Source: Conidiobolus incongruus B7586 (taxonomy: Eukaryota > Entomophthoromycota > Entomophthoromycetes > Entomophthorales > Conidiobolaceae). From it: a DNA stretch of 11,168 bases. The stretch is taken from NCBI GenBank assembly GCA_000697335.1, contig JNEM01015613.1, forward strand, positions 1-11,168, given 5' to 3'. Below the pieces are notes generated by a model that searched no databases, was not told the DNA's origin, and saw only the letters and a program-made list of their open reading frames with translations. A program made the translations under genes and the position numbers. Shown here piece after piece: positions 1 to 8,821 of this stretch (the stretch's first letter is position 1; each line of letters begins with the position of its first letter).

Positions 1-207
1 ATAAATATAATAATAGATGATAGTTTTGAATAAAGGATCTTATTTATATATTATTTATATATTTTAAATATTTTAAAAAAATTTATGGTGAAGTTTTAGT
101 TATATTAAAATAAAAAATATTTAATAATCATTTTTTGATTTAAATATAATTAATTTTATCTATTAAATTTTAATTAAAAAATTTTAATAAAAAATACTTA
201 TAAATTA
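1..207. other. AT-rich spacer, no feature seen
   Basis: This stretch lies left of the Tc1 element and is almost all A and T, with short homopolymer runs. I see no open frame, repeat or RNA-like structure that can be supported. Confidence 0.6.
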
Positions 208-209
208 TA
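208..209. repeat. TA target-site duplication, left side
   Basis: The dinucleotide TA directly abuts the first base of the left terminal repeat (CACTAGC). The matching TA is at 1776-1777. Tc1/mariner elements insert at TA and duplicate it, so the pair fixes the element's ends. In such AT-rich sequence TA alone is weak evidence; the inverted repeats carry the call. Confidence 0.75.
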
Positions 210-420
210 CACTAGCTTGCAAGAGTGAGTCATAAAATCAAAATTACTTAAATATTTACTTATATCTTAAATAATTCCTAATTAAATAAATTTAAATTAA
301 AATATATAATTTACCTATTAATTGATTATAACTAACTATATTTGATTATATCACATTAGTTATTGGTTAATATATCAAAACCTAAAATTTAACTAAGATG
401 AGTTATAAATTTGTGGGTTT
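210..420 (+). repeat. Left terminal inverted repeat of the Tc1 element (IR/DR type)
   Basis: The outer end reads CACTAGC followed by a block containing GTGAGTCATAAAAT (224-237), which matches the reverse complement of 1738-1775 with a few transitions. The inner end (391-420) carries AGATGAGTTATAAATTT, matching the reverse complement of 1562-1590. The middle of the arm is more diverged. Outer and inner blocks share TGAGTYATAAA in direct orientation, about 170 bp apart. This suggests two transposase-binding sites per arm, as known for Tc1 elements of the IR/DR class. Confidence 0.85.
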
Positions 421-577
421 ATAAGTTAAAAGGGTATAAATAACAAAACCTATATATATCTTCTTTTTCTTTTGTTGTATTATATATATTATAAAACTAT
501 TAAGCTAATATTTTGAAATTAATATTATAATACCTAATTCTCTCTCTAAAAAAGTTTACTTACATATTAATTAACTT

Positions 578-1545
578 CATAATGAAATTAAATCAACTTG
601 TGAGATTGTTAGAATTACTAGTGTTAGCTAATCTATTATAGTTAGGGTTATTAAGAACAATGCTAAAGAAACACCTAAATTAAAACTTAAGCATGTTAAG
701 ATTATAGATAAAAATGATGAAAAGTATAATTATAGATTAGTTAGTACAGGTAAATATAATAATACTATAGAAGTATAACAAGAATTACAAGACTATACAA
801 GAATATTAGTTAGTATTGATATTATTATATATACTTTATATTAGAATAGATACTGCTTACACTTTAAGAAAAAACACCCCCAACTAAAGAAATCCTATTG
901 TAAAGCTAAGCAAGAGTTTAAATGTCAACACTAAAGTTAAATTAAAACTGACAAGAATAAAGTTATTTAATTTAATGAAACAAAGATATGTTTTAATAAA
1001 TCTAATAAAAGAGCTAGATATTTTAAAAAAGATAAAAAACCATTTTATAACCATTATATTATTATAACCTAAAAATACAATGGTGGGTTAATAATAGTTT
1101 AGGGATGTATATTATCTTTAGGTGTTAGGTATCTTTGTAGGGTTAATAGGGGAATTAATGTTAAAATATATTAAAATATTCTAAATAATAAATTGAAAAA
1201 AATTATTAAGTGGTATAGATTAAAAAACCAAATATTATTTTCCAACAAGATAATACACCTTGCTATACTATAAATTCTACTATTAAATAGCTTAAAAATA
1301 ACAAAATAACTATTATGAAATAGTTTCCTTAATCTTCTAATCTTAACCTAATTGAATATCTTTGGGATCAACTAAAAAAATTAATTAAAGCTTTCCCCTT
1401 AGCAAAAAATTTAGATTAACTTTAGGAGTATATTCAAGAAACTTAGAATAATATTAGTCTTGCTTAATATAATAAGCTAGTTGATTCTATACCCTATAAA
1501 CTTAAAGAAGTTAGAAAAGCAAAAGATAGATATATTAGATATTAA
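578..1545 (+). pseudogene. Tc1-family DD34E transposase, inactivated
   Basis: The frame begins in phase with an N-terminal stretch that resembles a helix-turn-helix (around EIVRITSVS), though no start codon is evident. It continues through a typical Tc1 middle part (KKKHPQLKKSYCKAKQEF at about 866-919) to the catalytic core. The first catalytic Asp, expected in a DET motif, is Asn here (AAT at 974-976, read as FNETKI). The second Asp (FQQDNTPC, 1249) and the third acidic residue Glu (1354) are kept. One frame change falls between about 1223 and 1240. I count 16 premature stops: ten TAA, six TAG and no TGA. Several replace residues invariant in the family, such as the Trp of the VWG motif (1100) and of the KWL motif (1288). 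The frame ends with TAA at 1543-1545, 17 bases before the right TIR. Confidence 0.9.
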
Positions 1546-1561
1546 TTTTTCTATCAATACT

Positions 1562-1775
1562 AAAACCCATAAATTTATAACTTATCTTAAATATACTTTT
1601 AGTATTAATATATTAATTAATAATTAATTAAATTTTACTATATATATTATACTATAAATAAAAAATATATATTAATTACATAGTTTAATATAAGTTTATT
1701 AAAATTAGAATTAATTAAGATATTAATAGAAATATATATATTTTTAATTTTATGACTCACTTTTGCAGGCTAGTG
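1562..1775 (-). repeat. Right terminal inverted repeat of the Tc1 element
   Basis: Read on the minus strand, this arm starts CACTAGCCTGCAAAAGTGAG and ends inward with AAGATAAGTTATAAATTT (about 1588-1571). It pairs with 210-420. Differences between the arms are mostly C/T and G/A transitions. The right arm matches the left arm of the second copy (10110-10320) more closely than it matches its own partner over the AT-rich middle, as expected because both of those are the same (3') arm of the element. Confidence 0.88.
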
Positions 1776-1777
1776 TA
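1776..1777. repeat. TA target-site duplication, right side
   Basis: TA directly follows the last base of the right terminal repeat (GCTAGTG), matching the TA at 208-209. Confidence 0.75.
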
Positions 1778-2382
1778 TATAAATATTAAATATAAAAATA
1801 TTAATTCTCCAATATATTATATATTTAATAAATTTTCCAAAATTAAAAATATATTTTATATATTAATAATTTACAAATTTTCCATAATTTCTTTTTATAT
1901 TAATATTAATATATTAAAATTAAATAATATGATGAAATATTTTTAATTCCTAATTAAATATTATTAAAAATGATAAATATATCTGAGAAATAATAAAAAT
2001 ATTTGAAAAATTTAAAACTCAACTTATCAAATTATAAAGCATATTTTAATAAATTTTATCATGAACTAGTTATAATTTTCAAAATATCTATGAAGTATAA
2101 TTATTAATGTTAATTATGATAATATATCAATTATTTAAATGATTTAATTTTATTAATTAAGTTCAAAGTACTAAATCATTGATTTTTTAAACTATGAAAA
2201 ATTAATTTATATTTTTCCAATTTATGATAATGAATTTATAATATTCATATTATTAATTTGAAAATATATAAAATGATTTGTTTTAATTTTTCAATAGCTT
2301 TAACCTATTACAATTCAATTTTAATTAAAATTATAATTTGATTAAATTTAACAGAATTAACAATATAAATAAGGTAAAATGA
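1778..2382. other. AT-rich spacer between the Tc1 element and the first receptor relic
   Basis: About 600 bases of AT-rich sequence with stops in all frames. A nominal open frame that begins in the transposon end and runs to 1946 is Asn/Ile/Phe/Lys-rich and looks like chance. I see no gene or RNA here. Confidence 0.55.
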
Positions 2383-3345
2383 ATTAACATATATTTTTTG
2401 AACAACTACTTAAACCTTGCCAACTATCCTTGCAATTCCATTGATTCAGTATACGGTGTATTAACATTAATACTCAAGTTATTTCCAACTCATAAATTAG
2501 TCATTAAGCGCGATTTACAAAAATAGTAAAATAAGATCAATATTTTTTATTTTGTATTATTAATTTAATCAATGGTTTGAAGTTTTTACCAATTGAAAAT
2601 TGAAAATTGAAAATTTAAAATGGGTATAAGTAACTTATTCCAATTATTATTTCCTGTGTATTTACTCTACAATTAGCCACTGTAGCTGCAAAGTGGAAAT
2701 TACTACATTATCAATTTTATTGCTTGATAGTTACTTAGTCATTTGCCACAAGGTCGAGAAGAGTGTCATTTTGCATTGGATTGTTAATTTTCACTCTATC
2801 ATCCGTATCTGTTTTCTATATTTGTGATGTTAGTAATCAAGATTCCACTCGTACAGCTTATATTTTGGATTATCTATTTTATAAACTAGGACAATTAACT
2901 ACTATAATGAGTATTATAAAACATTCCTTATTTCTCACACCTTGTTGTATTACTTCTCTAAACTATTTTGCAATTGGGTGGATAGTTGATAAAAAATTAC
3001 AAATAAAGAAACTTAATGCGAATATCAAAGATAATGATAACTTAATAGCGGTTATTAGAGAACAGTCAATAAAACTAGTGTTGCAATTACCATTAGAATT
3101 TATAGTGTGTAATATGTTTTTTTTTGCTACCTTATAACAAATTTATATTCTAATATACTATTTGCTTTATATGACCTCTAGTTCTCAATGTGATGTTATT
3201 TATGCTAGTGTACTTGACAGTTATTGTGAATTCTATTATAGTTAAAAAATCTGAACAAGAATTAAATAATAATTTGATTGTGATATAGGTTAGATATGAA
3301 ACTAATTGTAACGAATTGATTAAAAAACTATTTTCAAGACAATGA
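2383..3345 (+). pseudogene. Rhodopsin-like receptor relic, nearly full length, paralogue of the intact gene at 3885-4829
   Basis: Read piecewise, this stretch aligns along the intact receptor from its N-terminus to its tail. Frame 1 (2383-2523) covers the N-terminus and TM1: NSIDSVYGVLTLIL matches NSITILYSLFILIL without gaps. Frame 2 (2522-2593) covers TM2 (NSKIRSIFF against NTEIRLICI). Frame 3 (2643-2692) has the CVFTLQ stretch before TM3. Frame 2 (2693 to about 2780) covers TM3-TM4 (VEITT, YLVICHKVEKS). Frame 3 (about 2780-3134) covers TM4-TM6 (YFAIGW, IREQSIKLVLQL). Frame 1 (3190-3345) covers TM7 and the tail (IVNSIIV, EQELNNN). At least five frame changes and internal stops (2524, 2561, 3135, 3286) make it dead. 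The longest open piece, 2763-3137, is only the middle of this relic, and its ATG is internal. It lies tail-to-tail with the intact gene. Confidence 0.85.
2593..2620 (+). repeat. Short tandem repeat, heptamer TTGAAAA
   Basis: Three perfect copies of TTGAAAA (2593-2613) are followed by one variant copy, TTTAAAA (2614-2620). The array sits in the receptor relic where the loop between TM2 and TM3 should be. It probably expanded by replication slippage after the gene died. Confidence 0.7.
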
Positions 3346-3842
3346 ATTAATAATTGAGAAATTATAAAAAAATTTAATAGAAATTCCAAAGAATTCTATT
3401 TTCTCTACATTCATTAACAATAATCATTTACTCTAAATGTTTAACTTACAGTAATTGTTATAGTTCAGTTGAGTATTTAATGTAAGAGAAAATGTCATTT
3501 TATTTAGTCAATAAAATAATTATTGATTTTGAATTATTTTCCTTAAAATTGAATTTCAATAAATTACATATTCAAAAGATTAATAATAAAGTTTTAGATA
3601 TATATTATAATATTATGCCCAGTTTAAATTATATTAGTTTAAGCGTGCAGATATTCAACATATTAATTACAATTAAAAGTGTAATTGTTATGTAATAATG
3701 TAAGATTTTATCAATATATTTGAACTAAGGAAAACATACAATTAATTGATGTTGTTTCATATTTAAGTATTCTATTATTAAATAATACCTATGACAATCA
3801 TATAGTTTGCTATTAATTATGAATCATATATAATTTAATATA
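3346..3842. other. Spacer between two convergent receptor copies
   Basis: About 500 bases of AT-rich sequence between the tail of the plus-strand relic and the 3' side of the intact minus-strand gene. A 67-codon open frame at 3492-3695 is dominated by Ile, Asn, Leu and Lys, has no recognisable domain, and is about what chance gives at this composition. No RNA gene seen. Confidence 0.5.
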
Positions 3843-3848
3843 TTTATT
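3843..3848 (-). terminator. Candidate polyadenylation signal AATAAA for the receptor gene
   Basis: Read on the minus strand, AATAAA lies 36 bases past the TAG stop of the receptor gene (3887-3885), a normal place for a eukaryotic polyadenylation signal. In DNA this AT-rich the hexamer is common by chance, so only its position argues for it. Confidence 0.35.
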
Positions 3849-3884
3849 CAAAATAAATAAAACTAAAAATGTTTGCCTTAGTGA

Positions 3885-4829
3885 CTAGAAAAGGTTTCGA
3901 AATCTTTTCTTTAATCTAGCTTGAAGTCTTATGAGAATGAATTGAAATTCGTTATTTACCTCTGGTTGAAATGTGATAGTAATTATTGGATTAATCGCTA
4001 TGGTACCATGAACCATGATAAAAACTACTGCATCTACAATTGGTGTTCTTTTATATCCAATGGAATATTTTAAAATAAAGGTAATATAAGATAACATAAA
4101 ATTCACATTATAAACCACGAATACTAACAATAATTGAACTACTAATTTGATCTTCTGTTTTGTAATAATTCTCAATAGATGTTCATCACCATTGGTGGTT
4201 GCTTCTTGCTTCATGCTGTTGAGATGCTTGTTAGCTGTCATTCCAATCGCAAAATAACAATATGTAATAATCCAACAAGGGATTAGATATAGGAAAGGGA
4301 TGATAATGGTCATAATGCTGGCCAATTTCCCCGGATTAGAATAAGGTTGACAGTGTAAATAGGACACAGTAGGTGTTGCATCTTTGATAGCAGCGCCATA
4401 GATGTAAATGACTGAAGTGGGAGTTATAGATAAAATTAAAACAACTAACCAAAACTTGAGACTTCTTTCAATTTTATGGCATACGATTAAGTATCTCAAA
4501 CATGACAAGACACACACTGTGGTAATTTCCACTCTAGCAATCCATTGAACAATAAAACCAGCAATTCTACATTGCAAAGTATCCACACTCAAATAAAATT
4601 CACCATATCTTAACTTTTCAACTGCGAATATCAACAACTCCGATCCCGCAACCAATTCGATAAAACAAAAAATACATATTAATCTAATTTCAGTGTTTTT
4701 AATATCACACTTCATTATCAATATATATATTAATAAAATATTTAAAATTAATATAAATAGCGAATATAATATTGTGATAGAATTAAACGTATAACTAATG
4801 AACTTTAAATCGTTAATATCAAACATCAT
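3885..4829 (-). CDS. Rhodopsin-like (family A) G protein-coupled receptor, intact and intronless
   Basis: A 314-residue seven-helix membrane protein, expected to sense an extracellular ligand and signal through a heterotrimeric G protein; the ligand is unknown. Approximate helices: TM1 12-38, TM2 47-70, TM3 88-113, TM4 126-146, TM5 168-193, TM6 226-252, TM7 264-288. Cys87 before TM3 and Cys160 in the second extracellular loop are placed for the conserved family A disulfide. Trp127 is in TM4 and Pro178/Pro184 in TM5. TM7 has NPIIT where the family has NPxxY, and TM3 ends LRY instead of D/ERY, with Arg112 kept. The tail is basic (ARLKKRFR), like helix 8. ATG codons at 4829 and 4826 are the only sensible starts, since an in-frame TAG lies eight codons upstream. 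Base composition is visibly less AT-rich than the surroundings. It could be a nematode-type Srx-like receptor, but the family A fold is clear. Confidence 0.9.
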   Translation of the reverse strand: MMFDINDLKFISYTFNSITILYSLFILILNILLIYILIMKCDIKNTEIRLICIFCFIELVAGSELLIFAVEKLRYGEFYLSVDTLQCRIAGFIVQWIARVEITTVCVLSCLRYLIVCHKIERSLKFWLVVLILSITPTSVIYIYGAAIKDATPTVSYLHCQPYSNPGKLASIMTIIIPFLYLIPCWIITYCYFAIGMTANKHLNSMKQEATTNGDEHLLRIITKQKIKLVVQLLLVFVVYNVNFMLSYITFILKYSIGYKRTPIVDAVVFIMVHGTIAINPIITITFQPEVNNEFQFILIRLQARLKKRFRNLF

Positions 4830-4873
4830 GATGATTATTGAATTAACCTAGGATGATTATCAATAAGGCCCAG

Positions 4874-4885
4874 ATTATTTATAAA
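4874..4885 (-). promoter_or_regulatory. Possible TATA-like element upstream of the receptor gene
   Basis: On the minus strand TTTATAAATAAT lies about 45-55 bases before the start codon. The nearby GGGCC and CCTAGG sequences make it the main AT block of an otherwise less AT-rich leader. Position and sequence fit a TATA box, but the background makes this weak. Confidence 0.22.
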
Positions 4886-5779
4886 CTTTTTAGGCTTAAT
4901 ATGAACCCAAGTTGAAAGGTAGTGTAAAAGCACAATACGATTTATGAAATGATTTTATATGTTAAAAATTAGGATTCAAAAATTGTTTTATTGGCTATGT
5001 AATTTTATTTTGTTAAAGGTAAACATATTTAGTATTTATATGGTTTACTTTCATTTGAATGTTGAAATTCGCTTCGTTTTTGATTACCCAATTGGTAGGT
5101 CTATGTATTAATTATTTGAATAAGATTTTTATGTTTTCATTATTCAGTAAATATATTGTTTTTTTAATTATATCATATTTGTAATTATACCTTTAAATCA
5201 AGATCTAAATTGTTTCTATCCATTGTTGAGAATTAATTTTTCAAAATATCATGCTAACAATATTACAGAGATTTGATTTTTATTCAACCTTATATATCAT
5301 AAATTATAATCAATAAATAGCTATTTTTTTTAATTTTTTTTATCAAAAACTGATTCTCATTTAATTTAAAATCTTCATTTAAAATTCATTGGAAAGTGAT
5401 CTCTTTGTTATGAGCTAGAGAATTGAATAATTATTCAATATGAAAATATTTTATATTAAGACTGTATCATTATTTTAATACAATAAAATTAACATAAAGA
5501 TATTATCATTAAATCCAACTGATAAATAAATTTAAAAATACATATTGTTATTTGATTATAACAATTAAATCTAGACAGCAAATTGTAACTAATTGAATTA
5601 AAAAATCATAATACTGTTTTAAAAATTATCAAATAAAAATAATTTAAATTTTAAACCTTTGTTATTATTTAGATTTGGTTAAATATCATTTGGGATGTTT
5701 CATATGTTCGCCAAGATATTTCCTTTTCAATAGGTTTTATCAAACTATCGCCATCAGGTAATATGATATTTTACTATAT
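4886..5779. other. AT-rich spacer upstream of the intact receptor gene
   Basis: About 900 bases that must include the promoter region of the minus-strand receptor. A 41-codon hydrophobic open frame on the plus strand (5059-5184) faintly resembles a TM6 segment but lacks colinear partners on either side. I therefore do not call it. No RNA gene or repeat seen. Confidence 0.5.
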
Positions 5780-6555
5780 TCAATAAAACTTTAATTATTT
5801 AAGTTTAGCTTAGTATTGATTAAGATTAAGCTGTTTGGTATTGACCTCAGTTTGAAGAGTGATAATAATTATGTCAACTAAAATAATGTGAGTGAAAATA
5901 ATATACTTAGTAGAATTCATAAGCGATATCCTCTAATTATGGTAAGCATATTTTTGCCCCAAAGTAATACTGGATAGTTTGAAATCAACATTTTAATCTA
6001 TTAACACCATGAATAATTGAAATACACAGTATTTTAAAAACACAGTTTGGTAAATTTAAATCTTCAATATATTAAAATTTAAAAAACTGGAGTTGAAGCA
6101 ATGTAATTATAACCATTACCAACTTATTTTAATAATAAAATTCCATATTAATCATAATTGCTTAACTACTTTACATTGATTTTATAATTTGTTTTCTATA
6201 TTGCATATTTGATTTTACAATGTAAAGTTAAAAAGGCATTAAATCTCTCTACATAAATGAATTCCAAATTGCCCAAACAATGTTTATTGCTGGGATTCAT
6301 ATTTGGCCAGTATATAGGATGCTGGAATAAAGACCAGTATATTCAATAAACAGATTTTAGATTTTTTAGCTGTATATATGCTCATAATGTAAAATAAAGG
6401 AGCTTTTAATTATATGTTTCTCATATCAATCAATAATGATTATTTTTCAAAAATTTATAATAAATTATATCATTAATATGTAATTTAAATAGTGATAAAT
6501 AGTCTAATGCTATATCAATAATATTGATGCAAAACTTTATCTTCTGTTTTCTTAA
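5780..6555 (-). pseudogene. Third rhodopsin-like receptor copy, heavily eroded
   Basis: On the minus strand the C-terminal part is clear. Frame 5932-5780 reads ISLMNSTKYIIFTHIILV, then IIIITLQTEVN, matching the intact gene's TITFQPEVN, and ends in AKLK where the intact tail has ARLKK. Nucleotide identity to the intact gene is visible around 5850-5878. Upstream, frame 6403-6287 (39 codons) reads LFYIMSIYTAKKSK, then LVFIPASYI, matching intracellular loop 2 and TM4. Between them a TM5-like piece (FLTLHCKIKYAI, KTNYKINVK) lies at about 6220-6150. A TM2-like piece (LRKQKIKF onward) begins at 6555. The distance from TM4 to the tail, about 610 bases, fits about 580 in the intact gene. TM1 is not detectable. 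Several stops and frame changes make it dead. The tail region is secure; the upstream parts rest on colinearity. Confidence 0.65.
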
Positions 6556-7297
6556 ATAGTTGTTGTTTTTGTATTTATCGTGATAATGATTATTTTTTAA
6601 CTTTAGGTCTTTTTTATTAATAGATAATAGATTATATACTGGAGTCCATTATCCACCAATTCTAATAGTATTTGAAGTGAATATTAGAATTTGAGTTATA
6701 ATTCTATGTATTTATATCCTTCATAATTTCTCTTATCTATATTATTTATTGTTAAATGTAAGTTACCAATACTGATAATTTTTTAATTGGCAAGTTATCT
6801 TATATTAAGATATATTAAAACTACTATTAAAAAATATAGACTTTTTTAATTCTTTTGATAAGAAATATATTTGAAATTGTAAATATATATTGATTTATAC
6901 CATTTTATTGAGTTACAAACTTAGGATGACATATATAAAATAAGCCATCTCAATTGGATCTATCATTTTTTTATTAATTAAACCATATTTTAATATTATA
7001 TTCTGAAAGTCATTTACCACCAGTCACTGTCTATAGATTATTTTGAATAGTTAATATGGAATGTTTACTATGATATGATATTTTAATAAATGATAATAGT
7101 TCAACTGTAGTGATACTTGAATTTCTTTTAGTTCTTCTAATTTTTTTGATTTCTACAGAAAACTCTATACATATATTAATTATAACAAATTGACGATTCA
7201 TTCATAATTATTTAATATGTTGTTATAATAATATTCATACAATTATGATTAAAGAATAATTGGTTATCGCTTGCAAGTTTGTTTAATGAAATTTTAG
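6556..7297. other. AT-rich spacer
   Basis: About 740 bases with stops in all frames. A plus-strand stretch around 6629-6775 stays open for about 48 codons with one stop and is hydrophobic, but no match to the local receptor family or any other family can be defended. No RNA gene seen. Confidence 0.5.
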
Positions 7298-8711
7298 ATC
7301 TTAAACTTCACATTTTGTGATAATTCTCATAATATCAATTTTTTGATTGGCCCTTGTTTCCAAATTGATATCAATGTGTTGTTCATTTTTCGTACTGAAT
7401 ATTGTAAAACAAAAATAGATAACAATTCAACAGATTATTAGAGAGCAAAGAGATATGAAATGGATATTATTCATGGGTGTTTACCAGTTTTGGAAAATGA
7501 TACAATTTAAGGATGGCGTTAGAACCTTGGTGACAATCAATCAATTTACATAGCAAGGTAATTGAAATCGAAGGAAGCACTAATATCGATGCCCAAATTC
7601 CTAACCTCAAGTTCTCCAATTTACATCAAGCTAACAAATATGATAAGTGATAATAAAACAGTAATAAGCATAATTTAAGCTTCAGTAATTTATTGAAATA
7701 CAAATCTATATATATTCATCGTATCCTACCACTTCTAAGAAATAGTCTCCGAATACTAGCTTTTAGGTCCTAATACTAACCGTTAGGAAGCAACATACGA
7801 AGTTCAAAAAACATAAGGCTAGTATCAATCTATTTTCAGTATCATTGATATGATATTTATTAGATAATATATGTTTAAACAATATCAACGTCTTACATAT
7901 ATATTCCAGAGAGAATGATAATATTTTTAAATATAATATTGTGCCAAATCCTCAAAACCAAATTCCATAATGTATAGAAGAAAATATCATCAATGTATTT
8001 GATTGAATATGGCACAATTTTAAAAAAAAGTTTATATGGTTTCAAACAGTTTAACTCTTTCAAGAAAATAAACATTTCAAATTTTTATTAATTAGGGTTT
8101 TTCAAACTTCCAAATTTGATTTTAAAAATATTTCAATCTTATCAAGTGATTAAGAATATGTTTTAAATTTATTGGATATCAAACTTATTTTTTTGACATA
8201 TGATTTCAGAATATTAAAATTTTCTAATTTGAATTTTGACCTTGTTATTGCAATGTCATATATCAAAATAGTTATAAAAATTTAAAATGGAAGGATGTTT
8301 ATGATGATATGGATAATAAAAGACTTAAATATTATTTCATTTAATTTATAAGGACATATTTTAATAAATAATCCTTCATATACCAAAATTATACTACACT
8401 TATTAAAATTTGTGAATATAGAAATTTGATCAATTTTTCTATTATTATTAATAAATACAAAATTTGGCTTATTTAAATTGAGTCATTAATTAGATATTTT
8501 AGAAATTTTGGTTTGATCAATTTTCAAGTAAGATATAATTAGATTTTTTATATTCAAGTTGGTTAAATATAAATGGGTTTTTCATATCAATGTGTATATT
8601 CAAATAGATATAACACTTCCACAAGACGGGGTATATGTTTATATATATTAATTGATGTTGAAAAATATCAAAGATTCAGTTTTACTATGTTCTTATCGTC
8701 AAAAAAATTAA
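7298..8711 (+). pseudogene. Degraded protein-coding relic, Leu/Ile-rich, possibly leucine-rich-repeat (F-box/LRR-like)
   Basis: Three plus-strand frames follow one another with few stops and varied residues. Frame 2, 7298-7507: 69 sense codons, one TAG, for example FRTEYCKTKIDNNSTD and HGCLPVLEND. Frame 1, 7534-7650: SKVIEIEGSTNIDAQ, then IPNLKFSNLHQ. Frame 3, about 7720-8711: for example LNNINVLHIYSREND, FRILKFSNLNFD, ILHLLKFVNIEI. Frame 3 from 7854 to 8711 has about a dozen stops in 286 codons, roughly half of what this composition would give by chance. Recurring patterns such as LxxLxFxNL suggest leucine-rich repeats, and the total span of about 470 codons would suit an F-box/LRR-type protein. 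I do not recognise a specific family; the LRR label is inference. A 60-codon minus-strand open frame at 7893-8075 is a shadow of this relic. Confidence 0.42.
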
Positions 8712-8821
8712 TTTACCATCATAAACAATGATTGAGATGATTAATTCTAAAGTCAAGTACTCATATTATGAGTCATGTTTTCATGAAAAGGTTAATCCAA
8801 TTACTATTGTGGTTAAATAAA

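Larger units (their letters stand above)
210..1775 (+). mobile_element. Tc1-type DNA transposon, complete at both ends but dead
   Basis: The element is 1566 bp long, has matching inverted ends and is flanked by TA on both sides. Between the ends lies a single decayed transposase frame on the plus strand. The catalytic spacing can be read: the Asp of the QDN motif (codon 1249-1251) and the Glu of the LIEYLW motif (codon 1354-1356) have exactly 34 codons between them. This is the DD34E signature of the Tc1 family. The TIRs are long (about 210 bp) and carry a direct repeat at each end of each arm, as in IR/DR-type Tc1 elements. With 16 premature stops and one frame change the copy cannot make transposase, although its ends might still be recognised in trans. 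A second copy lies at about 10110-11168 in the opposite orientation. Confidence 0.93.

Noticed and set aside
1752-1946. 64-codon plus-strand open frame
   Set aside because: It begins inside the transposon end and is almost all Ile, Asn, Lys, Phe and Tyr; composition alone explains it.
3150-3389. 79-codon minus-strand open frame
   Set aside because: It is antisense to the TM7 and tail of the left receptor relic, which aligns to the intact gene on the plus strand.
3492-3695. 67-codon plus-strand open frame
   Set aside because: No domain, no signal, biased residues; near the chance length limit for this GC content.
5059-5184. 41-codon hydrophobic plus-strand open frame with a faint TM6-like pattern (LITQLVGL)
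   Set aside because: Length is ordinary for chance, and there is no TM5 or TM7 partner nearby on that strand.
7418-7485. A reading IIREQRDMKW resembling the receptor TM6 start (IREQSIKLV in the left relic)
   Set aside because: Only IREQ matches and no other receptor segment lies colinear on either side. The overlapping frame 2 reads as a better continuous relic.
7893-8075. 60-codon minus-strand open frame
   Set aside because: It lies opposite a more convincing plus-strand relic and is dominated by Ile, Phe, Leu and Lys, as expected of an AT-rich shadow.
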